From contig CM022949.1 of NCBI GenBank assembly GCA_012931725.1, forward strand, positions 59,024,239 through 59,088,238: 64,000 nt of DNA, written 5' to 3'. This DNA is from Litsea cubeba. Its lineage: Eukaryota > Streptophyta > Magnoliopsida > Laurales > Lauraceae. Made by a program: the position numbers and the translations under genes. Under the pieces are notes generated by a model, which ran no database searches, had not been told where the DNA came from, and was given only the letters and a program-made list of their open reading frames with translations. Below, in pieces: positions 42,778 to 55,513 of this stretch (positions are counted from its first letter, which is position 1; every line of letters starts with the position of its first letter).

Positions 42778-45700
42778 TTATTGTTTCTTCCAAGGTTTTA
42801 TGATTGAGAGGACAATGATGATTGCAATTATCAGAAGGAGTATAATGGCGATCATCATGCATTTCCTCGACTTCTTCTGTAAGCTCTTTGCTGTCTTGAG
42901 GGCATCAGTGCCTGACTGGACATGGTCCACCGCATTTGTCACCTGTAAGGACGATTGCCATAGCAGCTCCGTTGGAAAACAATAATTGAAGTCATAATAA
43001 ACTATAGAAGTAGGATTAATGCTAATGAAAGGGAGAAATGGCCGGGTTCGGCATTAGAAGTACAATCTTATGAAGCTTTCAATGTTGAACACCACTAAAC
43101 GAGTAAGAACCCTCTGTGGCAGAAAATCAGAGTTCTATGTGGCTTTGCTAATAGAAGACAAGTGGTATCAGGCGGCCCACCAAATAAAGGGAGAATCATT
43201 AGCTATTACCAAAAATTCAGATTCAATGGATGTTGCGCAGTGCCAGGTATACAAGGCTATCATATGGGCGGTCAAAACTGAAAAACTCCCCCTCATCTAC
43301 TGAATGTTTATTTCATAGGTTTAGATCCAATAGCTAATGACTAATCCAAATATGATTTTTGGCAGATAGCAATAATCTAAAGACCTTCCTAGTAGCTGTT
43401 GGGGCTATAGAGGCCCCATGAACATGTAGTGACCATTTCTTGAAAAGAGCTACAAAGAACATCTACAGTAAAGGCTGTAGAGGATTCTGACTCTTATTGG
43501 ATCAAAAGCTAGGATCATCCAAGGAGTGAATTTAGGGGTACTATTATACATTTTATGTTTGAAAGGTAGTATGATCATGCATCTAGGACCTAACAAAGGT
43601 ATTATTCCTATTGTCATTGTGTTTTGTGTCTACACAAAAAATGTTCAATATATAAATTATGTTGATCACACCTATATCTGGTGACTAGTAGAATTCTCAG
43701 CATTGCCCACATTCTGTTAAGTAGTTGTTTGTGCAGATTCCTATCACCAATTGGTTTTGGGATTACTGACTAGCAACTCTGATTGGTTGGCCTTTTAATT
43801 GGGTTGTTTCGACCCATTGGGTTGACCCAACCTGATTGGTTGGCCTGACTTGAAGATCTTGATTCATTCAGCAGTGAGCTCCAACCATGATCTGGTGTAT
43901 GAACTTCCTCTTTGAACCAGTTGGAATAAGGACCGTTCCCGATTTTCCTTTTCACATTCTCCATTTGATGGTAAACAGGTGAATAGTGAGGAATGTCCAA
44001 CTTCTGTAACTTTCAGGGTTAGTTTCATCTAAAGTCGGACCCACTATTTGGATAGTCTGGTAAAATGAATTGCCACAGTTAAAGAAACACACTCTTCAGT
44101 CTCTCCACTCATTCTAGACCAGCTGAATCACATGTAGGGTGTTGTGTAGAGAACCATACCTGAGTTTCAATGTTATCTATTAAGTCTCCCTGGGCCTCAA
44201 CTAACACTGCCATATCCATAAAAACCTGGAAAAGTAAGGGAACCTGTATAATCAGAAACCCAATTGTGACAATGTTAAGCTTGACTTGGATAATTTGTAC
44301 CTGATGCAAGTCAAGAAGCTTCTTCTCTATCTCCTTCACAGCATCATATCTCTCCTGAATTTCTTCTACTGTGTCCAATATCTGCAATAACAATCTGAAG
44401 CCCAATGATACTGGCACTAACAGTGCCAAGATAAATGACAATGGGGTCAAGCAGAGGATTGTTCAAAGCCCTGTCAGCTAGCTAAGATCCTTCCCAAATC
44501 CCAGCCAAACTTGATACGCAATTATCAATTCTGACATCTTTTAGTAGGTGCTGATGGACCACTCCCTTATGCCATTAGTTCAAAAATTGGTCTGTGGCAA
44601 CTCACGCTCCATAAGTTCTTTGCATATTCATACATATCATCAGCCAGATGAAAATTATTCGTTACGCGAATCCAGATTCTCATCCAGCAGTGGACAGAAT
44701 CAAACAATTCTGTGTGCGAAGCTGACAAAAGTAAATGAGAAGGCCCATCTTTTTAAATCCAAACATATCCTTGCCCGTTATGTTGGGATTGGGCTGAGTT
44801 TTACTCCAATCAGAATAGGGCCCATCAACAGATTGATCACTGTAAAATGAGTAGAATGCAGTCAATCTGACAGTGGGCCTAAAGATTAGAGTGAAATATA
44901 ACCCAATTATAACAGAGGGGGAGGATATTTTAAAGTTTTCTCTTTTTTTCTCTCTCCTTTTTCGATCAATGATCAAGGAGTAGTACTTCTAACATGAGAT
45001 ACTACGGATCAATCCCTCATCGGTACTGTGAGAGTGAGGTGCCTTACTACTGACCTGGGTGTCACTTTGAGCTATTTGGAATTAAGGTGCCCTCTATTTT
45101 TTTTTTACTGTTTTTTTTTCTTTCTTTGGTTCACATAGAATTTTGTCTTTTCCTCAGAAAAACTGGATTCACATTATCCATGCAGGGGAGGATTTTCTCC
45201 TACGAGCAGACTGCATGTACAGTCCATCTACATGGAGCCCACTTAGGCCCACCTTTGATCATCAATTCCTTTCACACTTTTATCCCCCCCCCCCCCCCCC
45301 CCCCCCCCTCCTCTGTTCGGGCACGATGCCCAATTTTTTTGTTATTGAACCTTTACTCGCCATTAGATTGGATGTGGATCTCAATAGTATCTATGGTTTA
45401 ACTTTAAGGACGTTGAATAAAGGGCTGAGATAATCCGATGGGATGATTTTTTGCATGACCATTATCTACCATAAAGGGACTTTTCCATCTATCCTCCCCT
45501 GATGAAAGGAATGCATCCAAGTGGGCCCCACGATCTGGACCACATAAGCACAGTATGCGGTCTTCTTGTAGGTGAAAATCTTTATCCATGTAGGTGTATC
45601 AATTATTCTATGATGTTTGTAAGTAGAAATATTACATTTGATACCTGTTACCACTTTCATGCATAATTCAGAAAGTAATCATGGGTCCCCTGAAAGAACC

Positions 45701-48700
45701 ACTATCACTAAGATGCCTGCAATATAATCACCTGGGCTCGCCCCATTTCTTGAATTGCCTTACTGAAGATCTGCTCACTCTTTCCAGTCTCTATCAAGTC
45801 ATCGATTGTCTATACAGAATCCAGAAACCAATAAATGTTACATAAAGTGTAAAACTTAATCTTGACCGATTAACAAAACACTTGGCATTCATGCCTACCT
45901 TCTCATCTGGTCTAGTTCCAGTAACTACTTTGTCAGGAGACATTTAACAGCACAAACCGGAAATAGTTAAGAGAGGATCACATGAAACATAAACAGAAAA
46001 GAATCCACAGATCATCTTTCATTTGATGCGAATATAATAAGGTTTTGAACCTGTATAAACCCTTCTCTCAACGACTTCACGATATTCGTCTTGGATAGTT
46101 TGCCTGAGAATCTGGAAATGGGTTCACACAAATATGAAAAGGAGAGAGACATGTTCAAGTGAGATTTTTTTAAAGGTAAAATATACCTGAAAATCAGTCA
46201 TTCTATCTTTTAACTTTTTCTTCAAGGCACTGCAGTTCAGAAATGAAAAATTAAAGTGACTTCTTAGGTGCATGATATGCATGTGTTTTTATTGAGAACA
46301 GCAAGGATTCTATTTATTAAGGGCCAACCTGAGGGCCCCGTCCAAGGCCATCTATGATCAATCCTACACTTTAAACTCACTAAAGCCCATTAATTGGAAT
46401 GCACCCTTTTTGACACTAATCCAAGTTATATTTACCGTTCTACTGATAAAGTGAAGATTATTGAGGTTAACTGTACCTGCATAGAGGATTCAAGATAATT
46501 AACACCACATTTTGTGGTGCAACGAGTACGACTTATGTTAAGTCGTGCATAGAGGATTCAAGTCGCAGATTTTCTCATAAAGATAGTGACTAAGAAGCAA
46601 TTGTGTGATGTTTTGCCTAATTTGGGTATAGTAAACATATATGCACTAGCCTGAAGGGGAGTGTTGTAAGACAGAGATGAGTTTTCTATAATTTCATAAC
46701 ACTGTAACAGTGATGGACTGTTTTGTAAATACTGAAAATATGGCTTTCATTAACATAAATAGAATATGATGCCAGTGGCCCAGCCCTAAGTTGGAGAAGC
46801 AGCAAGTTTCCTCTCCTCTCCTCTCTTCTTTTCCTTTTGCTTTTTCCAATTTTCTCTTTTCTGAATATTCCAGATTTCAAATTTCTTCAGAAAGATCAAA
46901 ACTAATTTGAATATCTGAATCCCAACTTTTTTTTTATCGGTAACATAAATTCAATAAAGAGAAGAAACAAACCACAACAAAAGCCCAACCCAAACGGAAC
47001 TGCAAAGAAGAGGTATAATTGTATAAAAGCCTTATACCCACATCCAAGAAATAATGACAACAAAGAAATGCAACCAAAGCTACAATAAACAAGCAACAAT
47101 CACATTGCTTCTAAGAGTCACTCTCCACCACTAACTTGGATTGAAAAAAAAAAAAAAAAAAATCCGCATTGCTTCTAAGATAGACACCACCTCTGCTTCG
47201 TTGGACTCCATACAACCCACATGCTTAGAGAATAATGCTAACACGATGCCATCACTATTATAGAGCATCCAGTTAGAGTCATATTTGTTGCAATTTGATT
47301 GGATGCATTCATTTTAATTGTAGCTTGATCTCTCATGCACTCATACTTTTTAAATCTTGGAATTTTCATGCATAAGTGAAAATCCAGGATCCTTACCGGG
47401 GGGGTTGAATAGGGTGAGCTACAACTTAGTGACCAAAATGATCAATTTTGAACTTCTTAAAAATAACTAGCCACTAGTGATGATTATAAAACTGAATGCG
47501 GAAGCTAAATAAATCAAACTTCACAAGAATCACCATAACACAAGAGTTTATAGTGGTTCGGCCTCAATGCCTAAATCCACTACCGGCTTGTGATACAGCA
47601 CCCCACCGGATTTTCACTATTTATGCTTTTTAACGGGCTAAACAATAGCCTTTTCAAACAATGTTTTTCAAGGCTTAACAACAACCTATCAATGTGCTTT
47701 TCTAGGCTAAGCAATAACCTTTACACTATGCTTTTCTTAGGCTAAGCAATAACCTTTACAAATAGAAGACTTTCTCTCAACGAAGTGTCTACATGAACAC
47801 TAGAAGAGAAACAATTATAGCTCAATACATTTGCCTCTTAAATAGGCTGATATGAAAGTTAAAATCAATTTACAATCATACACTAACAAATAGCTAAGAT
47901 GAGTGTTCAAAGTGTATGAAAGTTTACTTCAATCAAATTCTAAAATGAAGCTCTTAAATGAATGCTTGATGCATTTGAAAATCTAAGCACATAAATTAAT
48001 GATTGAAGAGATGAATTAATCACATGAATTAATCAAAACAACTTGGAAAGACATTCCTATTAAAACACAAGTTGTATGAAAGTTTAGATACTAAAACACG
48101 TGATTTGGACATGAGTGTTTGCAAAACAATCTAATATGTTTATGTGATTTAAATTTTGCAAAACAACTCATTCAAGACTAGAAATCATGCTAAAATGAAG
48201 TTACAAAGGTTTGAACATGCATGGATTTCAAAAGTATGGAAATCAAATTTAACTTGGAAGCATATACCTTTAAATCTCAAGGATTTGGATTTCCATTGAC
48301 CCTCTAGCCTTCTTAGCTCATTCCTCTTTCTTAGGCTTCAAAATAGTTCCAAAGGTTCACCCAACCAACCTCTTGAAGGAAATGAATGAAATGGACATTT
48401 ATAGAAAAATTCTGTCCAACGGCTAGTTGTCCCGATCGACCCCATGATCCTTTAGTCGACCGGGTCCAACGGCTCTTTTTCCCAACGGCTAGTTGGCTCG
48501 GTCGACCGGGTGCATGGCTCGATCGACCGGGTACACTGGCCTAGGGGGAGTTCTGTACAGAATTTTGAAAAACTGATTTATGAAACTATGAACTCCAAGC
48601 CAATATGATTTATGCATACTAAAGGATTCTAAAAATGAGATTTGTATGCAAAACATGAACCTCAAAGACTAACTCGATTTTTCAAAAACATGCATGAAGA

Positions 48701-51245
48701 ACTAGATTTTCGAAAGTGCATTTTAAGTTCTAAAACATGCAGGATGAAGTCTTTGAAAATCAAATGCATATGCAAGTCTGAGATTCAGATTTCGAGGTCC
48801 AAATTACGATGCATGAGTGTGTGATCAGATGATGGTGAAAGTGATCAAATTAGCAATAAATAAAAATCCTAACAATAAGTTTTCATCATATAGTTAGGGC
48901 CTGTTTGGATGCACAAGAAAACACAAGAAAATAATACTTTATAGAATATAATCTTTCATTTTCTAAAGAAGAGAATCTTGTATGTTTGGTAACCCAAGAA
49001 AAACTTGAAGAAAATATTCTTTTCTTTCAAAAAGCTCAATATTTTCTCCTACAGCTCCCCCCTGTAGAAAACTTTCTACAAGATAATAATCTTTCAAAAT
49101 GACGATTACAAAGTGGTAGAGTAAAGTAAAGATTTTCAAATCCATCATGATATTACATATATGGTAAAGTAAAGTAAAAGTAAATGTCACAACATGGTAA
49201 ATGCGGGGTAAAGTAAAGTTAGGATACAATATTTGGTAAAGTAAAGTGGGAAGGAATGTTAAAGTATTTTATTTTTATTCAACTTTACTTTATCACATTC
49301 TATCATAGTTTTATATGGTAAGTAAAAGTGACTTGGTTATAGGTGTGGTAAAGTAAAATAAAGATTGATGTCATATCATAGTAAAGGTGAGGTAAAGTAA
49401 GGTGAGATGAAGTATGTAGTAAAACAAAGTGGGAGAGAGAGTTATAAAGTAGTTGTTTTTTGTATTGACTTTACTTTGCTATACTTTACCATGATTTATG
49501 TGATAAAAGAAAAGCAACTTAAGGTAAAAACATCGCAATTGAACTTTACTATACCACACTACTTTTTTATCCAGATGTGGTAAATTATATTTAAATTAAA
49601 ATATTTAATAAAAAATTATTCTAATAATGTAATTTACTTTAATCATAGCACCTCCCAAACAACTCAATTTAAAATCTGTAAGATTTTTCAAATACTGCCA
49701 AACAGGAAAAATATTGTAATATTATAATATTACATTATTCTATTCTATATTATTTTATTCTTGCAATAATTAAATCTGTAAATATTTTATTCTATATACA
49801 TCCAAACGGGCCCTTAAGACTTGATCTTTATGCATGTTTTGAGCTTTTTATTTTAACTTCAAAAGTTTTATCAAATGTATTTTGAAAATTCATGCCTAAA
49901 CACGTTTTGGATTGCATTTCGAATCTCATTTTATAAACATGTTAGCCTCTATTCAAGTCTTGTTCTCTATGGCCAAAATTTTCCTCTAGAGAATCATTTT
50001 CGCACCTTTGTCTCAGGGAAAGTTCGGTCAGCTCTCGGTTCAAATTCCAGAATGGAAGAAAAATGCAGGTCTTGCATTTCGGTTAGCTGTTGGTCAACCG
50101 ACATCAGTTCAGTTAACCAACATGAGGAAGTTCGATCAATAGAATTCAAATTTTATGACCATTGGAATATGACCGTTGAGTTCGATTAACCGAACCGAAA
50201 AGTCGATTAACCCGACCAAAGAGCCGTTGGAGGCCTTTTTGCTATAAATTTGAACCTCTTCGTTGGGATTTGTGCCAACACTTTTGAGACTTTTGAGGGC
50301 CAAGGAGGGTGGGAGAGGTAGGCTAGACTAGAGGAAGGCTAGGAGGGCAAATCAATGGATTTCAACCTTTAATACTTCACATGGGTTTGCTCTCTTGTTC
50401 TCGAAATTAATTCATGCTTGTCTTTAAGTCTTTGTTTTCATTAAATGACATGATTTAGTGTTCACTGGATTTGTTCAAATGTTGTTTGCTTAACATGCTT
50501 TGATTTTAAACATGATTAGTGATTTGACTTCAACATTTGAATAGACTTACACATGTTATTAAATTCATGATTTGAACAAACATGCTAGAATTAGGTTGGA
50601 TTTTCTAAAACTAGTTTGTTCATCATTTCAAAATACATGCATCATCTAACTACTCTATCTCTCATTTATGGTTTTCACCTTTGAATCAATTATGAGCTTT
50701 CAATTTAAAAAAAGAGATAAAGGGTTTCAAGCATATGCATCATTTATAGATCTTTGCATTCATTATGCATGTCTTAGATTAAGTTTTCACTTTTATATCA
50801 GCCTATGTTAAGAGGCATCAATATGTACTTAATTGAATCTCTCTTAGTGCATTCTTAGGCATTGAATTGAGGGATAAAAATATCATGTTGTAAATGTTAT
50901 TGCCAAGCCTTAGAAAAGCATTAGTGGTTGCAAAGGTTAATGCTAAGCCTTTGAAAAGCATATATGTTTGTAAGGAGAGGTGAGCCTAAACCTCAAGTTG
51001 AAATAGTGGAGACTCCGGTAGGGAAACCGGGAGTGGATGGATGCACGGTTGCTGAACCACTATAAATCTCGTCTTATGGTGAATGTTTACATGTGTTTAT
51101 GATTGATGCATATGATTGAAATGTATGGATACTGATTTGGTTAGATCTTATGATTAGTGATATCTTTTTTATTCAAATCAATGTACCCCTCAAAGCATAA
51201 TTGGTTAAGGGATTTAAAAATCTGACTAGGTTTTGAGCTCACCCT

Positions 51246-51281
<36 letters not shown>

Positions 51282-54200
51282 GGGTTCAGATCCCGGACTT
51301 TCACATCCCTCCAATGCCAGCCGGACACGGTTTACCTTTGGCCACTCCAACATTTAACTTCAACAAACCAAGAGGAGGGGGATCCCAAAAGGCCAAACTC
51401 CTTGCCTTTGGGACCCTATTATACAAAGAGGCCTCCCAATTGGATAAAATCCCATCCACCCTTAAGTTATTGAACTCGTCTCTCCTAGAAACTCACTTAG
51501 CAATATGCACAACCCCATGATTTGTATGCATCTAGGCTGTCCTCACAATTTGGTCCTATATGCCAAAAGGAATGTACAAGAGCCAAAATTCATGTCACAT
51601 TGATAACTTACTTGGTCATAGCCATCCTTGATCTATCAACACCCGTTCCCTTTTCGCAACCTGGCTTCTGTCGATTGTTTAAATTCTAGAAGAAAGATAA
51701 AGAACGTAAGTAATAGTATAGTAGATCCTGAAAAATAGGCCGATGTTAACTTTATTACAGAAGGAGTAATACATCTCTGTCTATCTCTTCCAATTTAGCT
51801 TTTATGATGCGCACAACTTTCCCTACTTCATCCACATCTTTCTCCATTCGACGCTTGATTGCTGTGGTACCATAACTTAGTATCTATTTTGATGACTGGA
51901 CCACCATGGTAGCATAATATTTGTAAAGAATAATACCATATTTATACCTTTCATTGCTGAGGCTTTTGTAACAGACTTGGACTCTTCATTGGCTTCCTGT
52001 AAATTATATTTAGAAATGAGTCGGATGCTCCTGACAAATTACATCAAATCTTTGAAGCGCATCATGAAAGAAAACGCAATCCAGTAGTTTTTGGGGAGTT
52101 TTGATGCACCCCAAATTAAATGAAACTGTAACATATGCGAACAACAATTCACCACATTCTGATGAGTAGATACACTTTAGGACACTAGTGGCCTGGATGA
52201 CCATGCCTTCAGTCAAAACATTCAAACCACTAAATTTTTCTAACATTCAGATTCTCCATAAAGCCTGATACAGTATTAAAAGACTAGAAGAGACTCTTAT
52301 TGAAAAGTAGATTTGCAAATGAACAGAAACTTCAAAGGGTTGTACAAAAGAATGAAAAATAAAAAGTTCAAAGGGTTGTGGAAATCCAAATGAGTTTATT
52401 CCACCTAGGGAATAGTGAATATCTCATTTTCACGACCTAGTAGGGAAAGTTAAAAAAAGAGAACGCATCTGTCTTTTTACGACGTATGAAGAAGTGTAAC
52501 TTATCTGAGGATTTGGCTCAAGATAGATCAGAATGGAGAAACAAAATTCATATAGCTTACCCCAACATAGTTGGGACATGGCTTTGATGATGATGGCGTT
52601 CTGTCTTTTTTTATTATAAAAAAAAGTAAATCGAAGAGTTTAGGATAGATTTTGTGGTTTATAATATTTAATTCCAATTTTCATAAGAGGATCCTTGTTA
52701 TGTGGGTAATATATTTATGATATAATACCTCTTAACAACTGCAGTTTCCACATCTGTCCAGAAATGCAATTGTACATAAGAACCATTCATTAGTTGAGCG
52801 CGATCACAGGGTTATACAGACAGTAATAAATCCCTGCTCATACCAAGCAAAGAATTTGTGGACTACTTGTGCATGAAAACTACACCTGATGGTTCCCATT
52901 TATTGTGGCCAGAAATGGAAGTGCAAGATCATTCGTTGTGGTAGACTCTTGGGAAGTGCTTCAACATGACAGGTTATCAATATTGTCCTCACTTGTAAAA
53001 TTGGTATGGCTAAACAAATGGTACAATCAAACAGTTCCTCCAAATCAATCTTAATTTAACATAGGGATTTTTACCAAAGAAAATTATAGAGAATTCTACA
53101 AAATGCTAATTAGTGATGGAGATTAGAATTTTTTCCAAAAAGGGATAACAGTAATTTAATAATCTTTCTCCTGACGGAAATGCCTAACAGGTTGCGATAT
53201 CTCAACCTATGTTTGACTTTAAAATTCTTCAACCTTTCTTCTTAATTTGAACTTTTGACCTTCATCCACCGGCAGTTTTTTCTTCTTCCTCTTCCTGCTT
53301 AAGCATCCATGTGACATTTAAATAGTGATTTTTTATGATTCTTTTTTTTTAATGTAAAACGGGCATTCTTTCAGGCCACTGACTTGTTATTAAATTTCAA
53401 CAATTCTAGTTATTCTCATTAGCTTTTTTTTATTTTTTTAGTTATGTTTTAGGGATCTTTATTTTCCATTTAATTTGCTCAAACTTCGCTTTTAGATAGT
53501 CTTTTGGTAGAAGAATACAGTTCTAACACTTTCTTAGCTAGTCATCTGGCTAGAGATAGCCCTCCTAGATTACGGTACTTGTGACTTTTAATAGTTTTCA
53601 AAGTTTAAGGATTATGTTAAGCGTGAGTTTTTCTGTGATTTTTTTCTTTGGGTAAATACTTTAAGGGCCTGTTTATTTGGAAGAATTCTTGGAATTCATG
53701 TCTGTTGGATTTTGTAGAATTTGAGAAGCTGGAATTTTGAAATGCTACAAATTCTAGCATTCCTAAATTCTCCGTTTCTTTTATACCTAGAATTCCTGCC
53801 TGAGAATCTCTGTACATTGTAATGATCTTCATCTCAGTTCTGTCCAAAGAGGTTGGATACATGAATTCTGGAGTTTATTCGGTCTCGATGTAGGAGGAGA
53901 TGGATTTCTTGTACAAGCATTGAGGAGGATGGTATGGTTTTGAAAGATGTCAGATGAAAATGAAATTGAGATTAGATCAAAAGAAAGGTGTGGATTTGGG
54001 AGGTTTTGGATTTCATGAACCAGATATATGAAAGGATTGGAAAGAAAGAAGATAACCAGATCTGATTTTTTTTTTAGAGGTGCAGTGGAGAAGATGACCT
54101 TGCACCGTCAGAGAGAGCCGGAGTTCTAAGGAAGCCTCCCGGAATGCCAGAATTTATAAATGCTGGAGCAAGGGCTAGCATTTGGGAATTCCACTTTTTT

Positions 54201-54702
54201 GGAATTTCAAAATACTGTTTGCCTCAAATGCTGCGAATTCTAGTAAATGAACATAGCATTTCTGACTGGAATTCAGGAATTCACAGACAGCCTGAATTCC
54301 TGTCAGAAATGCTTGGAAAGAAACAGGCCCTTAGATTCCAATCTAATAGGGAGTAAAGGTTAGATGGGAAAAAGAATTGGGTGTGCTGCCATGTCATAGG
54401 GTAGGGAGCATGAAAAAGGGGCACTCTTATCACAGGTGGCCCAATTGTCTGTAGGAGAAATGTTCTCTACTGTGGATAGCCAGTGGAATCTAATCTTGAT
54501 GATGAAAAATAGTGTAACAGTTCAACTATTGAGAAGGAGATAGAAGGTCAAGAAAGACTTCTTTCGGTATGGTATCAAGTCTATTACATCTTGAGAAAGA
54601 AAAATATCTTTGGGTACCGCATAATGCTTCCTTCATCATTTTCTGCTGAATGTATAATAATTGATAACCAGTTGGATTTCTAAAATCAAACCTAGAAATT
54701 AG

Positions 54703-54748
<46 letters not shown>

Positions 54749-55510
54749 AATTTATTTGCAGAAACAACTCAGTCACTTTATTCAAAGAAAAAAATCCTAA
54801 ACTTATGATTATCCTTTTTGGAAAAATTTTTAATCCCTGGCACTTAATAAAATTCTTTATAATTTTTTGGTAAAAATCCCCTTTAACATAAGTATACCTG
54901 GAATCTATGCGCAATACTATTAGGATTTAAACCATTTCTTAAATCTGAAGATCTGCCTAAAAAAACATAAATAATGAAACAAAATGCAGAAGCAGACAAC
55001 GTAATCAGTAATAAATCAGAAAACAAAAATGAGACTAAGGTCCAAAAGATGTTAAATGAGATATCCTCCATGGATGATGAAGCATTCAAGAACTGGGATT
55101 ACGCACACCTGAAGTTTTTGAAGCTGCACAAGGAGCTTATCCATTTGTTTCTCAACTTCTCGTACCTAAAATAAAGTTTGAGGAAAAAGATTAGACAAGA
55201 AGGCTAAAAAGAAAATGAACAGATTATCCAACAGATTAAGTGCACAATGTATTCTTGTACTTTGAAAAAGACGGACTTTATGTAGAAAAGTTTTCTGCCA
55301 AACAAAAGCAATAACGTGGGCACAAGTTATTGCACATGCTTAATTGCGGAGATATATAGCTTCAAATGAATGGAGCATAGTAGATGAGGTAAACAATTGT
55401 ATGCAACTGAAGGCAATGTGATGTACCTGCTTAGAAAAGGTCTCCATCCCCAAAACTGACTTATCAGTCGATACCTGATTTCCTAATTCGATATCCCTCA
55501 CAAAGGAATC
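42778..55510 (-). CDS. SYP132-like: Plant plasma-membrane syntaxin, SYP13-like (exons 2-13)
   Basis: Qa-SNARE for membrane fusion at the plasma membrane. Twelve GT-AG exons with consistent phases: 55510-55427, 55165-55109, 51996-51948, 51861-51773, 51685-51612, 46229-46187, 46111-46051, 45927-45899, 45809-45732, 44381-44301, 44225-44160, 42942-42778. They encode 291 residues plus stop. They start DSFVRDIELGNQVSTD, then the Habc bundle (EANEESKSVTKASAMK, AIKRRMEKDVDEVGK, NRQKPGCEKGTGVDRSR, ALKKKLKDRMTDFQ), 'DEYREVVERRVYT', the SNARE helix (SEQIFSKAIQEMGRAQILDT, VFMDMAVLVEAQGDLIDNIE, with Q at the zero layer) and a C-terminal membrane anchor (MMIAIILLLIIAIIIVLSII) ending KPWKKQ. Exon 1, expected to encode about six residues (MNDLL-like), was not found right of 55510. 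The SYP13 subgroup is from recall. Confidence 0.9.
45153..45620. mobile_element. Fold-back MITE-like element in a syntaxin intron
   Basis: The left arm 'gattttctcctacgagcaga' with 'gcatgtacag' and 'gcccactta' is matched in inverted orientation by 'gtgggccccac', 'atgcggtcttcttgtaggtg' and 'aaaatctttatccatg' on the right. Both arms end near 'tatccatg'. The loop contains a 25-nt C-run (45284-45308). Confidence 0.45.
47635..47765. repeat. ~36-60 bp tandem motif in the left arm of the long-inverted-repeat element
   Basis: Four variants of 'gcttttcttaggctaagcaataacctttac' in tandem; inverted counterparts at ~50885-50965. Confidence 0.6.
48897..49813. mobile_element. Tourist/PIF-Harbinger-like MITE, 917 bp, TSD TTA
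   Basis: Ends GGGCCTGTTTGGATG and CATCCAAACGGGCCC are near-perfect inverted repeats. TTA flanks both sides (48894-48896, 49814-49816), the 3-bp target of PIF/Harbinger elements. The interior is dominated by repeated GGTAAAGTAAAG and its complement TTTACTTTACC. No ORF. Confidence 0.8.
51251..51279. repeat. 29-nt poly-C tract
   Basis: An uninterrupted run of C near the right end of the long-inverted-repeat element. The matching left arm has seven G at the same place. Its length may be unstable or an assembly artefact. Confidence 0.8.
53665..54330. mobile_element. MITE in a syntaxin intron, ends GGGCCTGTTT/AAACAGGCCC
   Basis: A perfect 10-bp inverted terminus, flanked by TAA on the left and TTA on the right (or a TA duplication if the ends are one base longer). 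The interior has many GAATTC-like short palindromes (ggaattcatg, gaattcctg). Confidence 0.65.
54705..54747. repeat. (TC)n microsatellite
   Basis: About 21 TC units in the intron between exons at 51996 and 55109. A shorter (CT)n run lies at ~56733-56751. Confidence 0.9.
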
Positions 55511-55513
55511 CTG

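Larger units (their letters stand above)
47376..51305. mobile_element. Long-inverted-repeat (fold-back or MULE-like) element in a syntaxin intron
   Basis: The ends GTGAAAATCCAGGATC (47376) and, inverted, GTGAAAGTCCGGGATC (51305) begin two diverged arms of about 1.4-1.5 kb. Matching pairs include GGGGGGTTGAATAGGGTGAGC with a C-run plus CTATTAAC; 'tttatagtggttc...accggctt' with its inverse near 51000-51070; 'ttaggctaagcaataacc' repeats with 'ttgccaagccttagaaaagc'; and 'aaaacatgcagg' with its inverse near 49830. There is no transposase ORF. A Tourist-like MITE sits at the centre. No clear target duplication was found. It occupies most of the 5.4 kb intron between exons at 51612 and 46229. Confidence 0.6.

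Noticed and set aside
45284..45308. C-run as a biological signal
   Set aside because: Homopolymer inside a transposon; length likely unstable or error-prone, no supporting context.
49080..49600. CRISPR-like spaced repeats (GGTAAAGTAAAG)
   Set aside because: Irregular spacing and mixed orientation inside a MITE in plant nuclear DNA.
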